Shown here: piece after piece, positions 1 to 8,871 of the stretch
Layout: each line of letters starts with the position of its first letter
Numbering within the stretch: the stretch's first letter is position 1
Source of the DNA: Microbulbifer rhizosphaerae
GTDB taxonomy: Bacteria > Pseudomonadota > Gammaproteobacteria > Pseudomonadales > Cellvibrionaceae
Reading direction: 5' to 3'
Length of the DNA stretch: 64,000 bases
Assembly: GCF_014191725.1 (NCBI RefSeq)
Contig: NZ_JACHWZ010000005.1
Span: 1 to 64,000, forward strand
Made by a program: the position numbers and the translations under genes
The notes under the pieces: model-generated
The model's input: only the letters and a program-made list of their open reading frames with translations
The model's database searches: none
What the model was told of the DNA's origin: nothing

Positions 1-73
1 GGTGAATTCCAGTGACACTGATGGAGTCCGTGATCGAGCCTGTAAAACAAGGCGTTTCATGACTGAGATCCGA

Positions 74-217
74 TTAATTTATGCAACTACCGGGTAAAGC
101 CCGAACCACTCTCTGAGCAGCATACTCTTCGGTGAATGAGCACTTTCCCCAACCTTGACCAATAAGGACAATGAACAAGCAGGTAACTAAAATTACTCCC
201 TCTACTACGTATTTCAT
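74..217 (-). CDS. small hypothetical protein, probable exported or membrane-anchored
   Basis: A 47-residue reading frame starts at an ATG (complement of 215-217) and ends at TAA. The N-terminal half is a hydrophobic segment (VILVTCLFIVLIG) after a short MKYVVEG start, so the product is probably a signal-anchored peptide. The ribosome-binding site is weak. It lies immediately upstream, in gene order, of an attC-like site and has the same orientation as the next three small genes, so it is probably the gene of another integron cassette. The family is not recognised, and it could be non-coding. Confidence 0.4.
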   Translation of the reverse strand: MKYVVEGVILVTCLFIVLIGQGWGKCSFTEEYAAQRVVRALPGSCIN

Positions 218-232
218 TTTGTTCCCGGTTTA

Positions 233-344
233 GCCATAACGCTTTGCACAGCGGAAATTTGTGGAGTGGGTTTTTGTGTTATAGAGTAGCGGCAACACAA
301 AAAAGCCATGGAACAAATTTTCCGACAGGTGCAATTTGTTAAGC
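233..344 (-). other. attC-like integron recombination site
   Basis: On the minus strand the site opens with GCTTAAC (fits RYYYAAC) at the stop of the 339-599 gene and closes with GCGTTATGGC. The two arms are imperfect inverted repeats: one reads TTGCACCTGTCGGAAAATTTGT and the other, reverse-complemented, TGCACAGCGGAAATTTGT, which leaves bulged bases as in attC hairpins. The stop codon of the gene lies inside the first box, as is usual in integron cassettes. No box matches the consensus perfectly, so the call is by architecture. Confidence 0.6.
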
Positions 345-599
345 ATTGCCCGACTCAATAGCAAAAATAGCCTTTTGAATCTCAGCAACCATGCTTTTTG
401 CTTGCTCAACATCTAGCTCAATTTCTGAATTGCTGGATATCTCATGCTCCGGAACTTCGGCTAGCTCGCTAGCAGATTCGAAGTTGCTGCTATCTGGTTG
501 TACAGTCCAGACTTCAAGGTTGACGAACCCATCGTGGACTCCAGAGCCTACCTCTACAAAGCCTTGACGATACTTTATTCCAGAACATTTTATTTTCAT
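339..599 (-). CDS. hypothetical protein of an integron-type cassette
   Basis: An 86-residue acidic protein beginning MKIKCSGIKYRQG. The start at 599 is chosen because AGGAAGGGG lies directly upstream; longer versions of the frame run through the preceding attC-like hairpin. The C-terminal half is rich in Glu, Ser and Asp and then forms a probable helix (ELDVEQAKSMVAEIQKAIFAI). There is no signal peptide or membrane segment. The stop codon falls in the attC-like site that follows. No family is recognised. It could be a small cytosolic cassette protein, like most integron cargo. Confidence 0.6.
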   Translation of the reverse strand: MKIKCSGIKYRQGFVEVGSGVHDGFVNLEVWTVQPDSSNFESASELAEVPEHEISSNSEIELDVEQAKSMVAEIQKAIFAIESGNA

Positions 600-617
600 G
601 GACCCCTTCCTAGAATT

Positions 618-720
618 GCTTACGCCCGCATAACGAGAAAATTTTAGCTGGCAGCTTTTTTGCTGCGCAGCGCGAAAAAGGTGACAGCTAAAATTTGTCC
701 GTTGCATGCGTTTGGTAAGC
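618..720 (-). other. attC-like integron recombination site
   Basis: Almost the whole stretch is a long imperfect palindrome. One arm begins GCTTACGCCCGCATAACGAG and the other, on the minus strand, begins GCTTACCAAACGCATGCAAC; both continue into a shared AATTTTAGCTG. The extra bases in one arm give the bulges typical of attC. The 3' end of the 688-1407 gene enters the site, as in a cassette. Confidence 0.65.
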
Positions 721-1407
721 ATTTTTATCCAGCTTGTCGGAGTATTCCAGGTATAACCATCCAGTTAATATGGCAATACCACCTGCGTAGCCATAACCAG
801 CATAACTATTAAGAAGAACATTTAATAACCAGTTTGCGTTTATATAGCTAAATGCTGAAAGCGCTGTGGCTATAGTAATTATTGCAGATAATGCCATTGC
901 TCTATTGCCAAGTGAAGTAGCTTTAAAACAGACAAAGGCGGCTATTAACAGGGCGATAAAGTTCGTGCCAAGAAAAATACGAATATCAGTAATTAACCCT
1001 GAAAATGTTTTATTGAAATAAGATTTTAAGCCCTGCTTCCAGGAAAATATTTTTTCGAACAAGGCTGCTTTCAATGGATTATTTATTTCAAACTCGGGGG
1101 GGATTATGACAACATTTTCTGCGTCAATAGTTAAAGACTCAACGTATTTGTATGGATTGGTTTTGAACGTATCAATTTCCTCGCGTATCACGTCTATTTG
1201 ATAATCTTTGAGGTACATGTTTGCAGCCCTAGAGTTGAGAACTTCTTCAGCGAGGTCAACTTTAGAAGAAGTACCTTTGACCACCTTTTCTGTTACTAAT
1301 AATCGAGACTCTTCTTCAATTTTATCGACCACAAAAAAACTGACTACAAATGCAATAAAGAAAACCACCATAAATATGGCTTGCGTCGATAGAAGTACTT
1401 TTCTCAT
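688..1407 (-). CDS. hypothetical membrane protein, integron-type cassette cargo
   Basis: A 239-residue protein with one N-terminal membrane segment (residues about 8-28), a polar region of about 100 residues (about 30-130) likely outside the membrane, and three further hydrophobic segments near 145-165, 170-190 and 195-220. AAGGAAG lies 9 bases before the ATG, so the start is well supported. The gene is AT-richer than the chromosome around 5-30 kb. It sits between two attC-like sites, and its stop lies in the distal one. No known family is recognised; a membrane sensor or exclusion role cannot be told from sequence alone. Confidence 0.65.
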   Translation of the reverse strand: MRKVLLSTQAIFMVVFFIAFVVSFFVVDKIEEESRLLVTEKVVKGTSSKVDLAEEVLNSRAANMYLKDYQIDVIREEIDTFKTNPYKYVESLTIDAENVVIIPPEFEINNPLKAALFEKIFSWKQGLKSYFNKTFSGLITDIRIFLGTNFIALLIAAFVCFKATSLGNRAMALSAIITIATALSAFSYINANWLLNVLLNSYAGYGYAGGIAILTGWLYLEYSDKLDKNAYQTHATDKF

Positions 1408-1427
1408 AGTTTGATGCTTCCTTTACT

Positions 1428-1506
1428 TAACGTTGCCATAACCGGCAGCCGGAGCGCAGCGTAGGCTGTCCGGCGCCGATAGGCGCGAAGTTCATGGCCT
1501 TGTTAA
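1428..1506 (-). other. attC-like integron recombination site
   Basis: The two ends are imperfect inverted repeats. On the minus strand one arm reads TTAACAAGGCCATGAA and the reverse complement of the other reads TTAACGTTGCCATAA, with an unpaired G. The interior (CGCGCCTATCGGCGCCGGACA...) is also self-complementary. The stop codon of the 1503-1886 gene (TAA of CATTAAC) lies in the first box. The site is 79 bp, within the attC size range. Confidence 0.65.
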
Positions 1507-1886
1507 TGGTTTTCCACCAGTGCATCACGCCACCCCTCCTCAAGGTACTCTGCATTTTGATTGAAGCTGCACCAACCTAAAACTGGACTTTCACCTTCCT
1601 CCAGGAAAAGCAGCCACTCCTGCTCTTCTTTAAGTTGCGGATCGCAGGAGGTTAGCCCTTGCTCCACATTCTCTAAAGAATCTGGTTTGGCGCCCTTAAT
1701 CAATTCAGTTATATCCCACTTGAAAGTAGCATGCCCAAATTGGTTAGTGCCAGCCGCAGATAGCTTAGCAAGAACTACTATTTCAGATTCACCGTATCTC
1801 TCCGAAAGAGTGGGGAATTCACTGCACGAACACGCAAACACATTATTCGCAAATATCAATGAAAGGATGAGCGCTGCTTTCTTCAT
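1503..1886 (-). CDS. exported Cys-rich hypothetical protein
   Basis: A 127-residue protein with a clear signal peptide (MKKAALILSLIFANNVFA) followed at once by CSCSEF. The mature protein begins Cys-Ser-Cys and has two further cysteines (TSCDP and GWCSF), a pattern seen in small secreted TIMP/NTR-like proteins, although the resemblance is only in layout. The start at 1886 is preferred over the upstream TTG at 1916 because it gives a canonical signal peptide. Cleavage before the Cys could also make it a lipoprotein. It is followed by an attC-like site and belongs to the same cassette group. Confidence 0.6.
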   Translation of the reverse strand: MKKAALILSLIFANNVFACSCSEFPTLSERYGESEIVVLAKLSAAGTNQFGHATFKWDITELIKGAKPDSLENVEQGLTSCDPQLKEEQEWLLFLEEGESPVLGWCSFNQNAEYLEEGWRDALVENH

Positions 1887-1916
1887 ATCTTTGATGACCA
1901 TTAACAGTTTATTCAA

Positions 1917-2400
1917 AAGCCTGGGGCTTTATATGTCCTTGGCTACTATTTGCCGACCCTTTCAAAATCAGGATCTTAAATTCTCTTAGAATTCAAGGGC
2001 TTACCCAGTGTCGATCAAATTGTGGCCGGAATTATAGAGCCTCGGTTCAAGTCGCCTGATTATACCGCTGGCAATTGAATACAAGTAACCTTTCGGAAAA
2101 TCAATAAGTTACGTAATACCGTCCGTAAATAGGAGCCTATGGCTCTTTAATTCAGTGGTTGGCGGGGCCTGTACTGACGTTCGCCCCCATCTGTTTACTT
2201 TCTTCGCTTCGGCAGGGGCGACAACTATCTTGAAAAACGCCGAAGGGGTCAGATGAATATTTTGGCATTTTATACGTCCAAATAAATTTCATGCCATAAA
2301 GTTGATCTGGCCTAATATATTTCTCTCGTCCTCTCTCACTCGCCGTGATCCTCTCAGTTGTCCGGTGTGTCCGGCTCAGATCATTGTCGCTAGCGAGTTT
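1917..2400. other. non-coding stretch between small-gene groups
   Basis: About 480 bases in which no convincing gene is seen on either strand. It holds short AT-rich runs and a GGCGGGG...CGCCCCC pairing near 2160-2195, but no full attC-like hairpin. It probably marks the end of the cassette group or a decayed cassette. Confidence 0.4.
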
Positions 2401-2718
2401 TTATAGCCAGCCGATAGATCCGGTTTCTGGCTTATCATCAAAAAGTAAATCGTAAACCAGTGTTCCAGCTGTCATTAACGCCAGCAATATAATTATGTCT
2501 TTATCTCGAAAGTAATTATTTTTCTCTTTTCGATTTCTCTCTTCTATCAGCATCCTCTCGCGAGGGGTATTGCCAATATCATGAATATCCGTGGTGTGGT
2601 GTCCATCTCCACTTATTTTCCAGCTATCCCCTTGGGTTGCGCAGCCTGATATGGCGAGTGAAAGAAATGCTGACAAAATTACAGTTCTATTCATAATTTT
2701 TCTGATCTTGGATGACAT
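2401..2718 (-). CDS. small lipoprotein, hypothetical
   Basis: About 105 residues with a lipoprotein signal (lipobox ISGC) after MNRTVILSAFLSLA. Translation may start at residue 9 (ATG at 2694) rather than at 2718; both give a positively charged N-terminus. The mature part is polar and basic, with ERMLIEERNRKEKNNYFRDK, then a hydrophobic segment (IIILLALMTAGTLVYDLLF) and a short tail. It lies 83 bases downstream of the next lipoprotein gene on the same strand, so the two are probably co-transcribed. The family is unknown. Confidence 0.55.
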   Translation of the reverse strand: MSSKIRKIMNRTVILSAFLSLAISGCATQGDSWKISGDGHHTTDIHDIGNTPRERMLIEERNRKEKNNYFRDKDIIILLALMTAGTLVYDLLFDDKPETGSIGWL

Positions 2719-2801
2719 CTATAGCTTTGTTTGCTGTACCTGGCTTCTAAAGAAGCTGCGCCCCTCTCAAGAACTGGCTTATTCATTGCCAGGTGTATTT
2801 C

Positions 2802-3500
2802 CTATTTCACTGATTCTTGTGCTTTTGCCAGGAGCCTTTCGCCCAGCTTTTCTAGTGCTTCAAGCCGTGCCTCCTCTTTGCCTGTGGTCCAATCTGTATA
2901 CATATATGGGCGAACAGTTTTATGCTCACCATAACCTTCAGCTACCGTATAAAGATAGCCGTTATCTATGTCGAATAGTGATGCCTCATAAACTGAATAT
3001 GAGTCTCTATGATGCGCAGGCACAAACCACATGCCCACAATTGTAAGATTTAAGATGCTTGCTGGATTAACATACTGGTCGGTTACGGTGCTGTCATTTA
3101 GGAAGAGAATAGCATCTGCCCTCAGGCGCGCACCCGCCAATCTAGACTCTTGTAAATAGCAACCACTATCAGAACGGTAGTTGCAGTTTGATCTTAAAGA
3201 CTGGGGGACTATTTCCATAGATTTGACGAAACCGGTTTCTTTTAATTTTTCACCCCATTTTTCAATAATTTTTCTTTCTTCAACGCTTACCGATTTCCAC
3301 CTGTGGGGAGGAATAACTGCGACTTTAATGGGTGGTTTTGCCTGTGGCCTAAGTTTTCTAATCTCTTCAACGGTATTTGCGTCAGAAAATTGATGTGTGG
3401 GTATTCCATCCACTCCGCTCTGTAGCGCCTCTGACATGTCGGTCGATGAGGCGCAGGATGCTAAAAAGATAACAAAATTAATTAATGCTATTTTTTTCAT
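2802..3500 (-). CDS. lipoprotein, possibly rhombotarget-lipoprotein type
   Basis: A 232-residue protein with signal peptide MKKIALINFVIFLASC, so the Cys at residue 16 would be acylated. After a linker comes a KVAVIPP strand, a helical region with VEERKIIEKWGEKLKETGF, then a DAILFLNDSTVTDQYVNPAS section and a C-terminal helix. The layout, an alpha/beta domain with a VAVIPP-like strand and a long beta meander, recalls the rhombotarget lipoprotein family, but no rhombosortase gene is visible here, so this is tentative. It is probably in an operon with the following small lipoprotein gene. It is AT-richer than the genes beyond 3.6 kb. Confidence 0.6.
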   Translation of the reverse strand: MKKIALINFVIFLASCASSTDMSEALQSGVDGIPTHQFSDANTVEEIRKLRPQAKPPIKVAVIPPHRWKSVSVEERKIIEKWGEKLKETGFVKSMEIVPQSLRSNCNYRSDSGCYLQESRLAGARLRADAILFLNDSTVTDQYVNPASILNLTIVGMWFVPAHHRDSYSVYEASLFDIDNGYLYTVAEGYGEHKTVRPYMYTDWTTGKEEARLEALEKLGERLLAKAQESVK

Positions 3501-3667
3501 GTTGTACCTTGTTGTATTGATTTGCGACGCGCCCCCAACATTTGGGTTGTAGCTGTCACAATCATTTTCCTGGGTAATACGTCAGTTTGAGTGCCTGCAC
3601 CAAGACGGTTTTGGGTTTGAAATTTTAGGCCTTCGGGCCCCCGGGCACGCCCCGATGCCTCAACAAT

Positions 3668-4513
3668 CTACCTATTCAACAACCCCTTAACCGCCTGCGG
3701 CAAATCCGCCGGCAAAATCACATTCTTGGCATTGTCAGACCGAGCCAGCTCCGACAGCGCGCTAATATAGCGCTCGCCCAGCAGATACATCACCGGCATC
3801 TCCTTGTCGCCGATGGCGGAGGACACCCGTTCGATGGCCTCGCGGCTGGCATCCGCCAGCACTACCTGCGCTTTGGCGTCGCGCTTGGACGCTTCCAGGC
3901 GGCCGTCCGCTTCGAGGATCGCTGCCTGTTTCTCGCCCTCGGCGCGGGTTACGGTGGCGCGGCGCTGGCGTTCTGCGGCGGCCTGCTCCTCCATCGCTTT
4001 CTGCATGGTGGCGGAGGGGTTGATGTCCTGGATCTCTACGGTCTTCAGGTTGATGCCCCAGTCGGCGATATCGTCGGAGATGCCCTCTTTCAGTTTCGCC
4101 TTGATCAGGTCGCGGGACGACAGCGCTGCGTCGAGGGACATTTCGCCGACGATGGAGCGCAGCGCGGTCTGCACCAGGTTCTGGATCGCTATCGTGTAGT
4201 CCTCGACACCGTACACCGCTTTCTCCGGCGACACGATATTGATGTAGGCCACGGCGTTGGCAATGATGGTGGCGTTGTCCTGGGTGATCACTTCCTGGGA
4301 GGGGATATCCAGCACGATGTCCTTGGTGGTCACTTTGTAGGGCACTTGGTCCACGTAGGGAATGATCACGTTCATGCCCGGCGCCAGCGTCTTGTGGAAT
4401 TTGCCCAGGCGCTGGACGATATGTTTGGAGCCCTGCGGGACTATGCGCACGCCCATGGCGATGGTGACGATGATGAGTACCACCAGCGCCAGGATTACCG
4501 ATAAACCTTCCAC
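3668..4513 (-). CDS. SPFH/band 7 (stomatin-like, QmcA-type) membrane protein
   Basis: A 281-residue protein with one N-terminal membrane helix (about 5-22) and then an SPFH domain beginning VPQGSKHIVQRLGKFHKTLAPG, with conserved stretches DIPSQEVITQDNATI and RSIVGEMSLDAALSSRD. The C-terminal third (about 180-240) is a charged Ala/Glu/Arg-rich coiled coil, as in stomatin and QmcA. These proteins oligomerise in the inner membrane and help organise microdomains or protease access. The gene is the downstream partner of the NfeD gene, a classic stomatin-NfeD operon. Its 281 residues is slightly shorter than E. coli QmcA. Confidence 0.93.
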   Translation of the reverse strand: MEGLSVILALVVLIIVTIAMGVRIVPQGSKHIVQRLGKFHKTLAPGMNVIIPYVDQVPYKVTTKDIVLDIPSQEVITQDNATIIANAVAYINIVSPEKAVYGVEDYTIAIQNLVQTALRSIVGEMSLDAALSSRDLIKAKLKEGISDDIADWGINLKTVEIQDINPSATMQKAMEEQAAAERQRRATVTRAEGEKQAAILEADGRLEASKRDAKAQVVLADASREAIERVSSAIGDKEMPVMYLLGERYISALSELARSDNAKNVILPADLPQAVKGLLNR

Positions 4514-4561
4514 TGCTATTTTTCCTCTCCAGAAGTAAATATAAAGAGTGCTGTAACTTGT

Positions 4562-4622
4562 CTCCTCTCCCCCGCTTGCGGGGGGCCCCTCTCCCTAACC
4601 CTCTCCCCGAGGGGAGAGGGGA
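4562..4622. repeat. dispersed CTCTCCC...GGGAGAG repeat
   Basis: A GC-rich inverted repeat built from CTCTCCCCCGCTTGCGGGGG and CTCTCCCCGAGGGGAGAGGG. Related units lie at 8371, 22931 and 26728, always between genes. It may fold as a terminator-like hairpin in the SPFH/NfeD gap, but it has no T tract. Confidence 0.6.
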
Positions 4623-4682
4623 CTGTTTTGTGCCACGATAGAGCCCCAGTGAGGTCGGTAGTTACAAAGTGCTTGTAATAAA

Positions 4683-5144
4683 TCAAACGCGGGCCACGAT
4701 CAACGTATTGCCAGAGATATCGGTCACCCGCACCCGGTCTCCAATGGCCACCTCGTCGGTGCAGATAAACTGCCACTCGTCCTCGCCGAGAATCGGCGCG
4801 GGGAATTTGAGCCGGCCGCGGCTGCGGCCCGTGTTGGATTCGATTGCCAGTCCCACCTGTCCGGCCAGCGCTTCCGCGGCCATGCCGGAGGTGGTGCGGT
4901 CTTTCCACTGTGGGCGAATGAACTTTAACCAGCCGATCAGCAGCGCGATGGAAGCGCCGGCCCACAGCAACAGTTGCAGGGCGATCGGCATATCCACGAC
5001 GATCAGCAGTGCGCCCATCAGCAGCGCGGCGAGGCCGAACCAGAAGAGAATGAACCCGGAAACGAAGATTTCCGCGGTGACCAGCAGCAGGCCGAGAACC
5101 AGCCAGTGCCAGTAGGCGATATGTGCGTTGAGCCAGTCCAGCAT
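4683..5144 (-). CDS. NfeD-like membrane protein
   Basis: A 153-residue protein with three or four hydrophobic segments in the first 80 residues and a C-terminal OB-fold domain containing GQVGLAIESNTGRSRGRLKF and GDRVRVTDISGNTLIVARV, the hallmark of short NfeD proteins. The start at 5144 is chosen because AGGGAGA lies just before it; the frame is open to 5180. NfeD proteins partner stomatin-like proteins in the membrane, and the SPFH gene follows on the same strand after 169 bases that contain a dispersed repeat. Confidence 0.9.
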   Translation of the reverse strand: MLDWLNAHIAYWHWLVLGLLLVTAEIFVSGFILFWFGLAALLMGALLIVVDMPIALQLLLWAGASIALLIGWLKFIRPQWKDRTTSGMAAEALAGQVGLAIESNTGRSRGRLKFPAPILGEDEWQFICTDEVAIGDRVRVTDISGNTLIVARV

Positions 5145-5262
5145 ATTGGCCACGTCTCCCTTTTGAGCACTATTTGGCATTGATTATGCCAAAACTTAGG
5201 CATCTGGCGCGGAAAATTTCAGCTTCTGCCGCTGGCGGCCATCCGCCAGTATTTCGCGGGCG

Positions 5263-5298
5263 ACGATGAAATAAGTGAGGACTCACTTATTTCATCGT
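5263..5298. repeat. perfect 17-bp inverted repeat upstream of ubiE
   Basis: Arms ACGATGAAATAAGTGAG and CTCACTTATTTCATCGT are perfect complements separated by only two bases. It sits between the divergent NfeD and ubiE genes, about 80 bases before the ubiE start. There is no following T tract in either direction, so a terminator is unlikely; a protein-binding site or a small hairpin in the ubiE leader are possibilities. Confidence 0.6.
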
Positions 5299-5379
5299 GA
5301 GGTAAATAGCGAGCGGCGGTGCCGCGGCGGCCCGGCCAATGTACAATGTCGCCCCTGAATTCGGCTCGGCAGGTACAGC

Positions 5380-6129
5380 ATGAAGGATCGCAAAACCACC
5401 CACTTCGGCTATCGGGAAGTCCCGGTGGAAGAGAAGGCCAGCCGCGTGGCGGAGGTTTTCCACTCGGTCGCGTCGCGCTACGACCTGATGAACGACCTGA
5501 TGTCCGGCGGCGTCCACCGGCTGTGGAAGCGCTTCACCATCGAGCTTTCCGGCGCCCGCCCGGGTCAGACGATCCTGGATATTGCCGGCGGCACCGGCGA
5601 CCTCACCGCGCGCTTCTCGCGTATCGTCGGCGCCGAGGGCCAGGTGGTGCTGGCGGATATCAACGAGTCCATGCTCAAGGTGGGCCGCGACCGGCTACTG
5701 GACCGCGGCATCGCCGGCAATGTGGTGCCGGTGCAGGCGGACGCCCAGTACCTGCCCTTCCCCGACAACACCTTCGATTGCATCACCATCGCCTTCGGTC
5801 TGCGCAACGTCACCGACAAGGACCTGGCGCTGCGCTCCATGCTGCGGGTGCTCAAGCCCGGCGGCCGCCTGCTGGTGCTGGAATTTTCCAAGCCGCAGTC
5901 CAAACTGCTGGAGAAGGTCTACGACCAGTACTCCTTCCGCCTGCTGCCCACCATGGGCCGCCTGATCGCCGGTGATGCGGAGAGCTACCGCTACCTGGCG
6001 GAGAGCATCCGCATGCACCCGGACCAGGAGGCCTTGCTGGGCATGATGCGCGAGGCCGGTTTTGTGGACTGCGAGTATCACAATATGACCGGCGGCATAG
6101 TCGCACTGCACAAAGGTCTCAAGCCCTGA
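5380..6129 (+). CDS. ubiE: ubiquinone/menaquinone biosynthesis C-methyltransferase UbiE
   Basis: A 249-residue class I SAM-dependent methyltransferase that C-methylates the benzoquinol ring in ubiquinone synthesis. The UbiE/COQ5 signatures are present: [25 protein letters not shown] near residues 27-50, the SAM-binding motif [10 protein letters not shown] near 67-76, and [13 protein letters not shown] near 131-143. The length matches the family. Its stop overlaps the start of the next gene (ubiJ), and ubiB follows, the conserved ubiE-ubiJ-ubiB operon. Confidence 0.97.
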   Translation: MKDRKTTHFGYREVPVEEKASRVAEVFHSVASRYDLMNDLMSGGVHRLWKRFTIELSGARPGQTILDIAGGTGDLTARFSRIVGAEGQVVLADINESMLKVGRDRLLDRGIAGNVVPVQADAQYLPFPDNTFDCITIAFGLRNVTDKDLALRSMLRVLKPGGRLLVLEFSKPQSKLLEKVYDQYSFRLLPTMGRLIAGDAESYRYLAESIRMHPDQEALLGMMREAGFVDCEYHNMTGGIVALHKGLKP

Positions 6130-6755
6130 TGGACCCGACCCTGCGCGCGGGCTTCGAAGCCGCGCTGGAAACCGCCGTCAACACCGCGCTGAAATACGAT
6201 CCCGGCACCCGTGTCCGGCTGGCAGAACTGAGCGGCGAGGTGCTGGCCCTGGAGCTGTCCGCGCCGCGCCTGAATCTCTTCCTGTGTATCGAGGATGAGT
6301 GGGTCGCCGTGCGCCACCAGTGGGAGGGGCAGGTCACCACCGAGCTCCGCGGTTCCGCAACCGCCTTCCTGCGGCTGCTGCGCGATACCGGTGTCACCCC
6401 CGCCAGCCTGGGAGTGACGGTTATCGGTTCCAGCACCTTTCTCGCCGAACTGCAGGAGATACTGCACGACCTGGACATCGACTGGGAGGAACCCCTGGCG
6501 CAACTGATCGGCGACGTGCCGGCGCACACCCTGGGCGAGGCCCTGCGCTCCGCCGGCCACTGGCTGCGCGGCCAGCTGCAAGTCGCGCCCGGGGCCGCCG
6601 CCGAGGCGGTGAGCGAGGAGTGGCGCCTCACCCCGCCCAAGGCGCAGTTCGACGCCTTCGCCGAGGACCTGTCGGAACTGGCGATGGCCACCGAGCGGTT
6701 GGAGGCCCGGGTACAGCTGCTGCGGGAAAAGTTCGCGCATCGGGGGGCGGAATAG
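6129..6755 (+). CDS. ubiJ: ubiquinone biosynthesis accessory factor UbiJ (SCP2 domain)
   Basis: A 208-residue protein with an SCP2-like lipid-binding fold in the first 110 residues ([21 protein letters not shown]) and a C-terminal helix-rich region ending in a coiled coil ([26 protein letters not shown]). UbiJ works with UbiK as an accessory factor in the aerobic ubiquinone complex, binding lipid intermediates. The call relies heavily on its position between ubiE and ubiB and on the SCP2/coiled-coil layout. The start overlaps the last base of ubiE. Confidence 0.92.
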   Translation: MDPTLRAGFEAALETAVNTALKYDPGTRVRLAELSGEVLALELSAPRLNLFLCIEDEWVAVRHQWEGQVTTELRGSATAFLRLLRDTGVTPASLGVTVIGSSTFLAELQEILHDLDIDWEEPLAQLIGDVPAHTLGEALRSAGHWLRGQLQVAPGAAAEAVSEEWRLTPPKAQFDAFAEDLSELAMATERLEARVQLLREKFAHRGAE

Positions 6756-6757
6756 CG

Positions 6758-8368
6758 GTGCCGGTTGCACGCAGTCTCACCATCGCGCGGGTCTTCCTGC
6801 GCTACCGCCTCGACGAGCTGTTGCCGGCGTCCCGCCGCCCGCTGTGGCTGCGGGTCCTGTGGGCGCCGCTGAAGATAATGCCGCGGTCGAAAATGGCCCG
6901 CGGCGAGCGCCTGCGCCGGGCGCTGGAGGAACTGGGGCCGATTTTCGTGAAGTTCGGCCAACTGCTCTCCACCCGCCCGGACCTGTTGCCGCAGGATATC
7001 GTCGAGGAGCTGGACCAGCTGCAGGACAATGTGCCGCCCTTCCCCGAGGACCAGTGCATCGCCCTGATCGAAAAGGCCCTGGGCGCCCCGGTGGATGAGC
7101 TGTTCGCCAGCTTCGAGCGCAAACCCCTGGCCTCCGCCTCGGTGGCCCAGGTGCACGCCGCTGTGCTGCCAAGTGGCGAGTCCGTGGTGGTGAAAGTGCT
7201 GCGCCCGGGTATCGACAAAATCATCCAGCAGGACCTGCGCCTGCTCGGCCTGCTCGCCCGCGGCATGGCGCGGTTCCTGCCCGAGGGCCGGCGCCTGCGC
7301 CCGGTGGAGGTGGTGGACGACTACCGATTCACCATCGAAGGGGAATTGGACCTGGTGCGCGAGGGGGCCAACGCCACCCAGCTCCGGCGCAACTTCGCCA
7401 AATCCCCCCTCCTCTATATCCCCGAAGTCTACTGGGACTACACCCGGGTGAATGTGCTGGTGCTGGAGCGCATCGACGGCATCCCGGTCACCGACGTGGC
7501 GCAGCTGCATGCACAGAACACCGATATGCGCCTGCTCGCCGAGCGCGGCGTGGAGATATTCTTCAAGCAGGTGTTCGAGCACAACTTCTTCCACGCGGAC
7601 ATGCATCCGGGCAATATCTTCGTGTCCCGCGAGCATCCGCAGAGGCCACAATATATCGCCGTGGACACCGCCATCGTCGGCAGCCTGACGCGGGAGGACC
7701 AGTACTACCTGGCGCGCAACCTGCTGGCCATGTTCCGCCGCGACTACCGCATGGTGGCCGAACTGCACGTGCAGAGCGGCTGGGTGCGGCGGGACACGCC
7801 GGTCAACGACTTCGAGGCGTCCATCCGCGCGGTGTGCGAGCCCATCTTCGAGAAGCCGCTGGGGGAGATCTCCTTCGCCCGGGTGCTGATCAGCCTGTTC
7901 CAGACCGCGCGCCGCTTCGATATGGAGGTGCAGCCGCAGCTGGTGCTGCTGCAGAAGACCCTGCTCAATATTGAGGGCCTGGGGCGGCAGCTTTATCCGC
8001 AACTGGATCTGTGGAAGACTGCCCATCCATTCCTGGAGCGCTGGATGCGGGATCGCCTTCACCCCAGGACTATCGTCGGCGAGATCCGGCGCTACGGCCC
8101 CGAGTGGCTGGAGAAGTTGCCGCAGCTGCCGCACCTGGCCTTCTCCGCTCTGGAACATGCCCGCGAGCTGGCGCCGCAGATACGCGGGGTGGGCGAGCAA
8201 CTGGAACAGAGCCGCCGCCGCGGCCGCCGGCGCTACGCCCGGCGGGTGGCGGGGGTCATATTGGCGGCGGGCGCCCTGCTGCTGGCCGCCCCGGGCCTGC
8301 TCGCCCAACTGCCCACAGCCAGCTGGCTCCTGGGCGCCGCAGCCCTCGCGCTGCTGCTCTGGCCCTGA
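6758..8368 (+). CDS. ubiB: ubiquinone biosynthesis regulatory protein kinase-like UbiB
   Basis: A 536-residue ABC1/ADCK-type atypical kinase-like ATPase needed for ubiquinone synthesis. The start is a GTG at 6758, after GGGGGCGG and two bases past the ubiJ stop. The family motif [14 protein letters not shown] (KxGQ) lies near residues 65-78. An Ala-rich loop with [20 protein letters not shown] (the Lys strand), and the [10 protein letters not shown] catalytic motif near residues 285-294 are all visible. Two hydrophobic helices at the C-terminus anchor it in the inner membrane. Length and layout match E. coli UbiB. Confidence 0.97.
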   Translation: MPVARSLTIARVFLRYRLDELLPASRRPLWLRVLWAPLKIMPRSKMARGERLRRALEELGPIFVKFGQLLSTRPDLLPQDIVEELDQLQDNVPPFPEDQCIALIEKALGAPVDELFASFERKPLASASVAQVHAAVLPSGESVVVKVLRPGIDKIIQQDLRLLGLLARGMARFLPEGRRLRPVEVVDDYRFTIEGELDLVREGANATQLRRNFAKSPLLYIPEVYWDYTRVNVLVLERIDGIPVTDVAQLHAQNTDMRLLAERGVEIFFKQVFEHNFFHADMHPGNIFVSREHPQRPQYIAVDTAIVGSLTREDQYYLARNLLAMFRRDYRMVAELHVQSGWVRRDTPVNDFEASIRAVCEPIFEKPLGEISFARVLISLFQTARRFDMEVQPQLVLLQKTLLNIEGLGRQLYPQLDLWKTAHPFLERWMRDRLHPRTIVGEIRRYGPEWLEKLPQLPHLAFSALEHARELAPQIRGVGEQLEQSRRRGRRRYARRVAGVILAAGALLLAAPGLLAQLPTASWLLGAAALALLLWP

Positions 8369-8370
8369 AC

Positions 8371-8410
8371 TCCCCTCTCCCGCTTGCGGGAGAGGGGCCG
8401 GGGGAGAGGG
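8371..8410. repeat. dispersed CTCTCCC...GGGAGAG repeat
   Basis: CTCTCCCGCTTGCGGGAGAG followed by GGCCGGGGGAGAGGG, almost identical to the copy at 22931. It forms a stable hairpin right after the ubiB stop and could act as a terminator or a mRNA 3'-end stabiliser. Confidence 0.6.
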
Positions 8411-8481
8411 AATGGGCCGCAGGCCCGCCCAACCTACAATATATGAAGGTCTACAGGACATTGAGTAACAAAGAGAGCCCC

Positions 8482-8871
8482 TTGAACGAAGCCGACTTCA
8501 CCCAACAGGTCGCCTGGAACAGCGACGGCCTGGTCCCCGCCATAGCGCAGGACTTCAAGACCGGCCGCATACTGATGATGGCCTGGATGAACCGCGAGGC
8601 GCTGCGCCTTACCGCCAGTGAAGGGCGCGCCGTCTACTGGTCCCGCTCCCGCGGCAAACTGTGGCGCAAGGGCGAAACCTCCGGCCACGAACAGCAGGTG
8701 CATGAAATCCGCCTGGATTGCGATGCCGATGCCGTATTATTGCTGGTGGAACAGAAAGGCGGCATTGCCTGTCATACCGGGCGCGCCAGCTGCTTCTACC
8801 GGGTACTGCAGGGCGGCGAATGGCAGGTGAGCCAGCCGGTGATCAAGAGCCCGGAAAGCATCTATGAGTGA
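8482..8871 (+). CDS. hisI: phosphoribosyl-AMP cyclohydrolase HisI
   Basis: A 129-residue stand-alone PRA-CH enzyme of histidine synthesis that opens the adenine ring of phosphoribosyl-AMP. The family core is seen in [46 protein letters not shown], and the metal-binding [13 protein letters not shown] and [13 protein letters not shown]. The TTG at 8482, after AAAGAGAG, gives the usual family N-terminus about 12 residues before the WN motif; an in-frame ATG at 8443 would add 13 atypical residues. The gene overlaps hisE by 8 bases. Confidence 0.94.
   Translation: MNEADFTQQVAWNSDGLVPAIAQDFKTGRILMMAWMNREALRLTASEGRAVYWSRSRGKLWRKGETSGHEQQVHEIRLDCDADAVLLLVEQKGGIACHTGRASCFYRVLQGGEWQVSQPVIKSPESIYE

Noticed and set aside
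4516-4965. A minus-strand frame overlapping NfeD
   Set aside because: It is out of frame with NfeD and runs through the dispersed repeat.
6119-8461. A 780-codon minus-strand frame over ubiJ and ubiB
   Set aside because: UbiJ and UbiB are clearly coded on the plus strand; the antisense frame is Gln/Ala/Arg-rich and has no recognised domain.
8011-8871. A long version of hisI reaching into ubiB
   Set aside because: The part before 8443 is out-of-frame ubiB sequence and a repeat; the HisI family starts near 8482.
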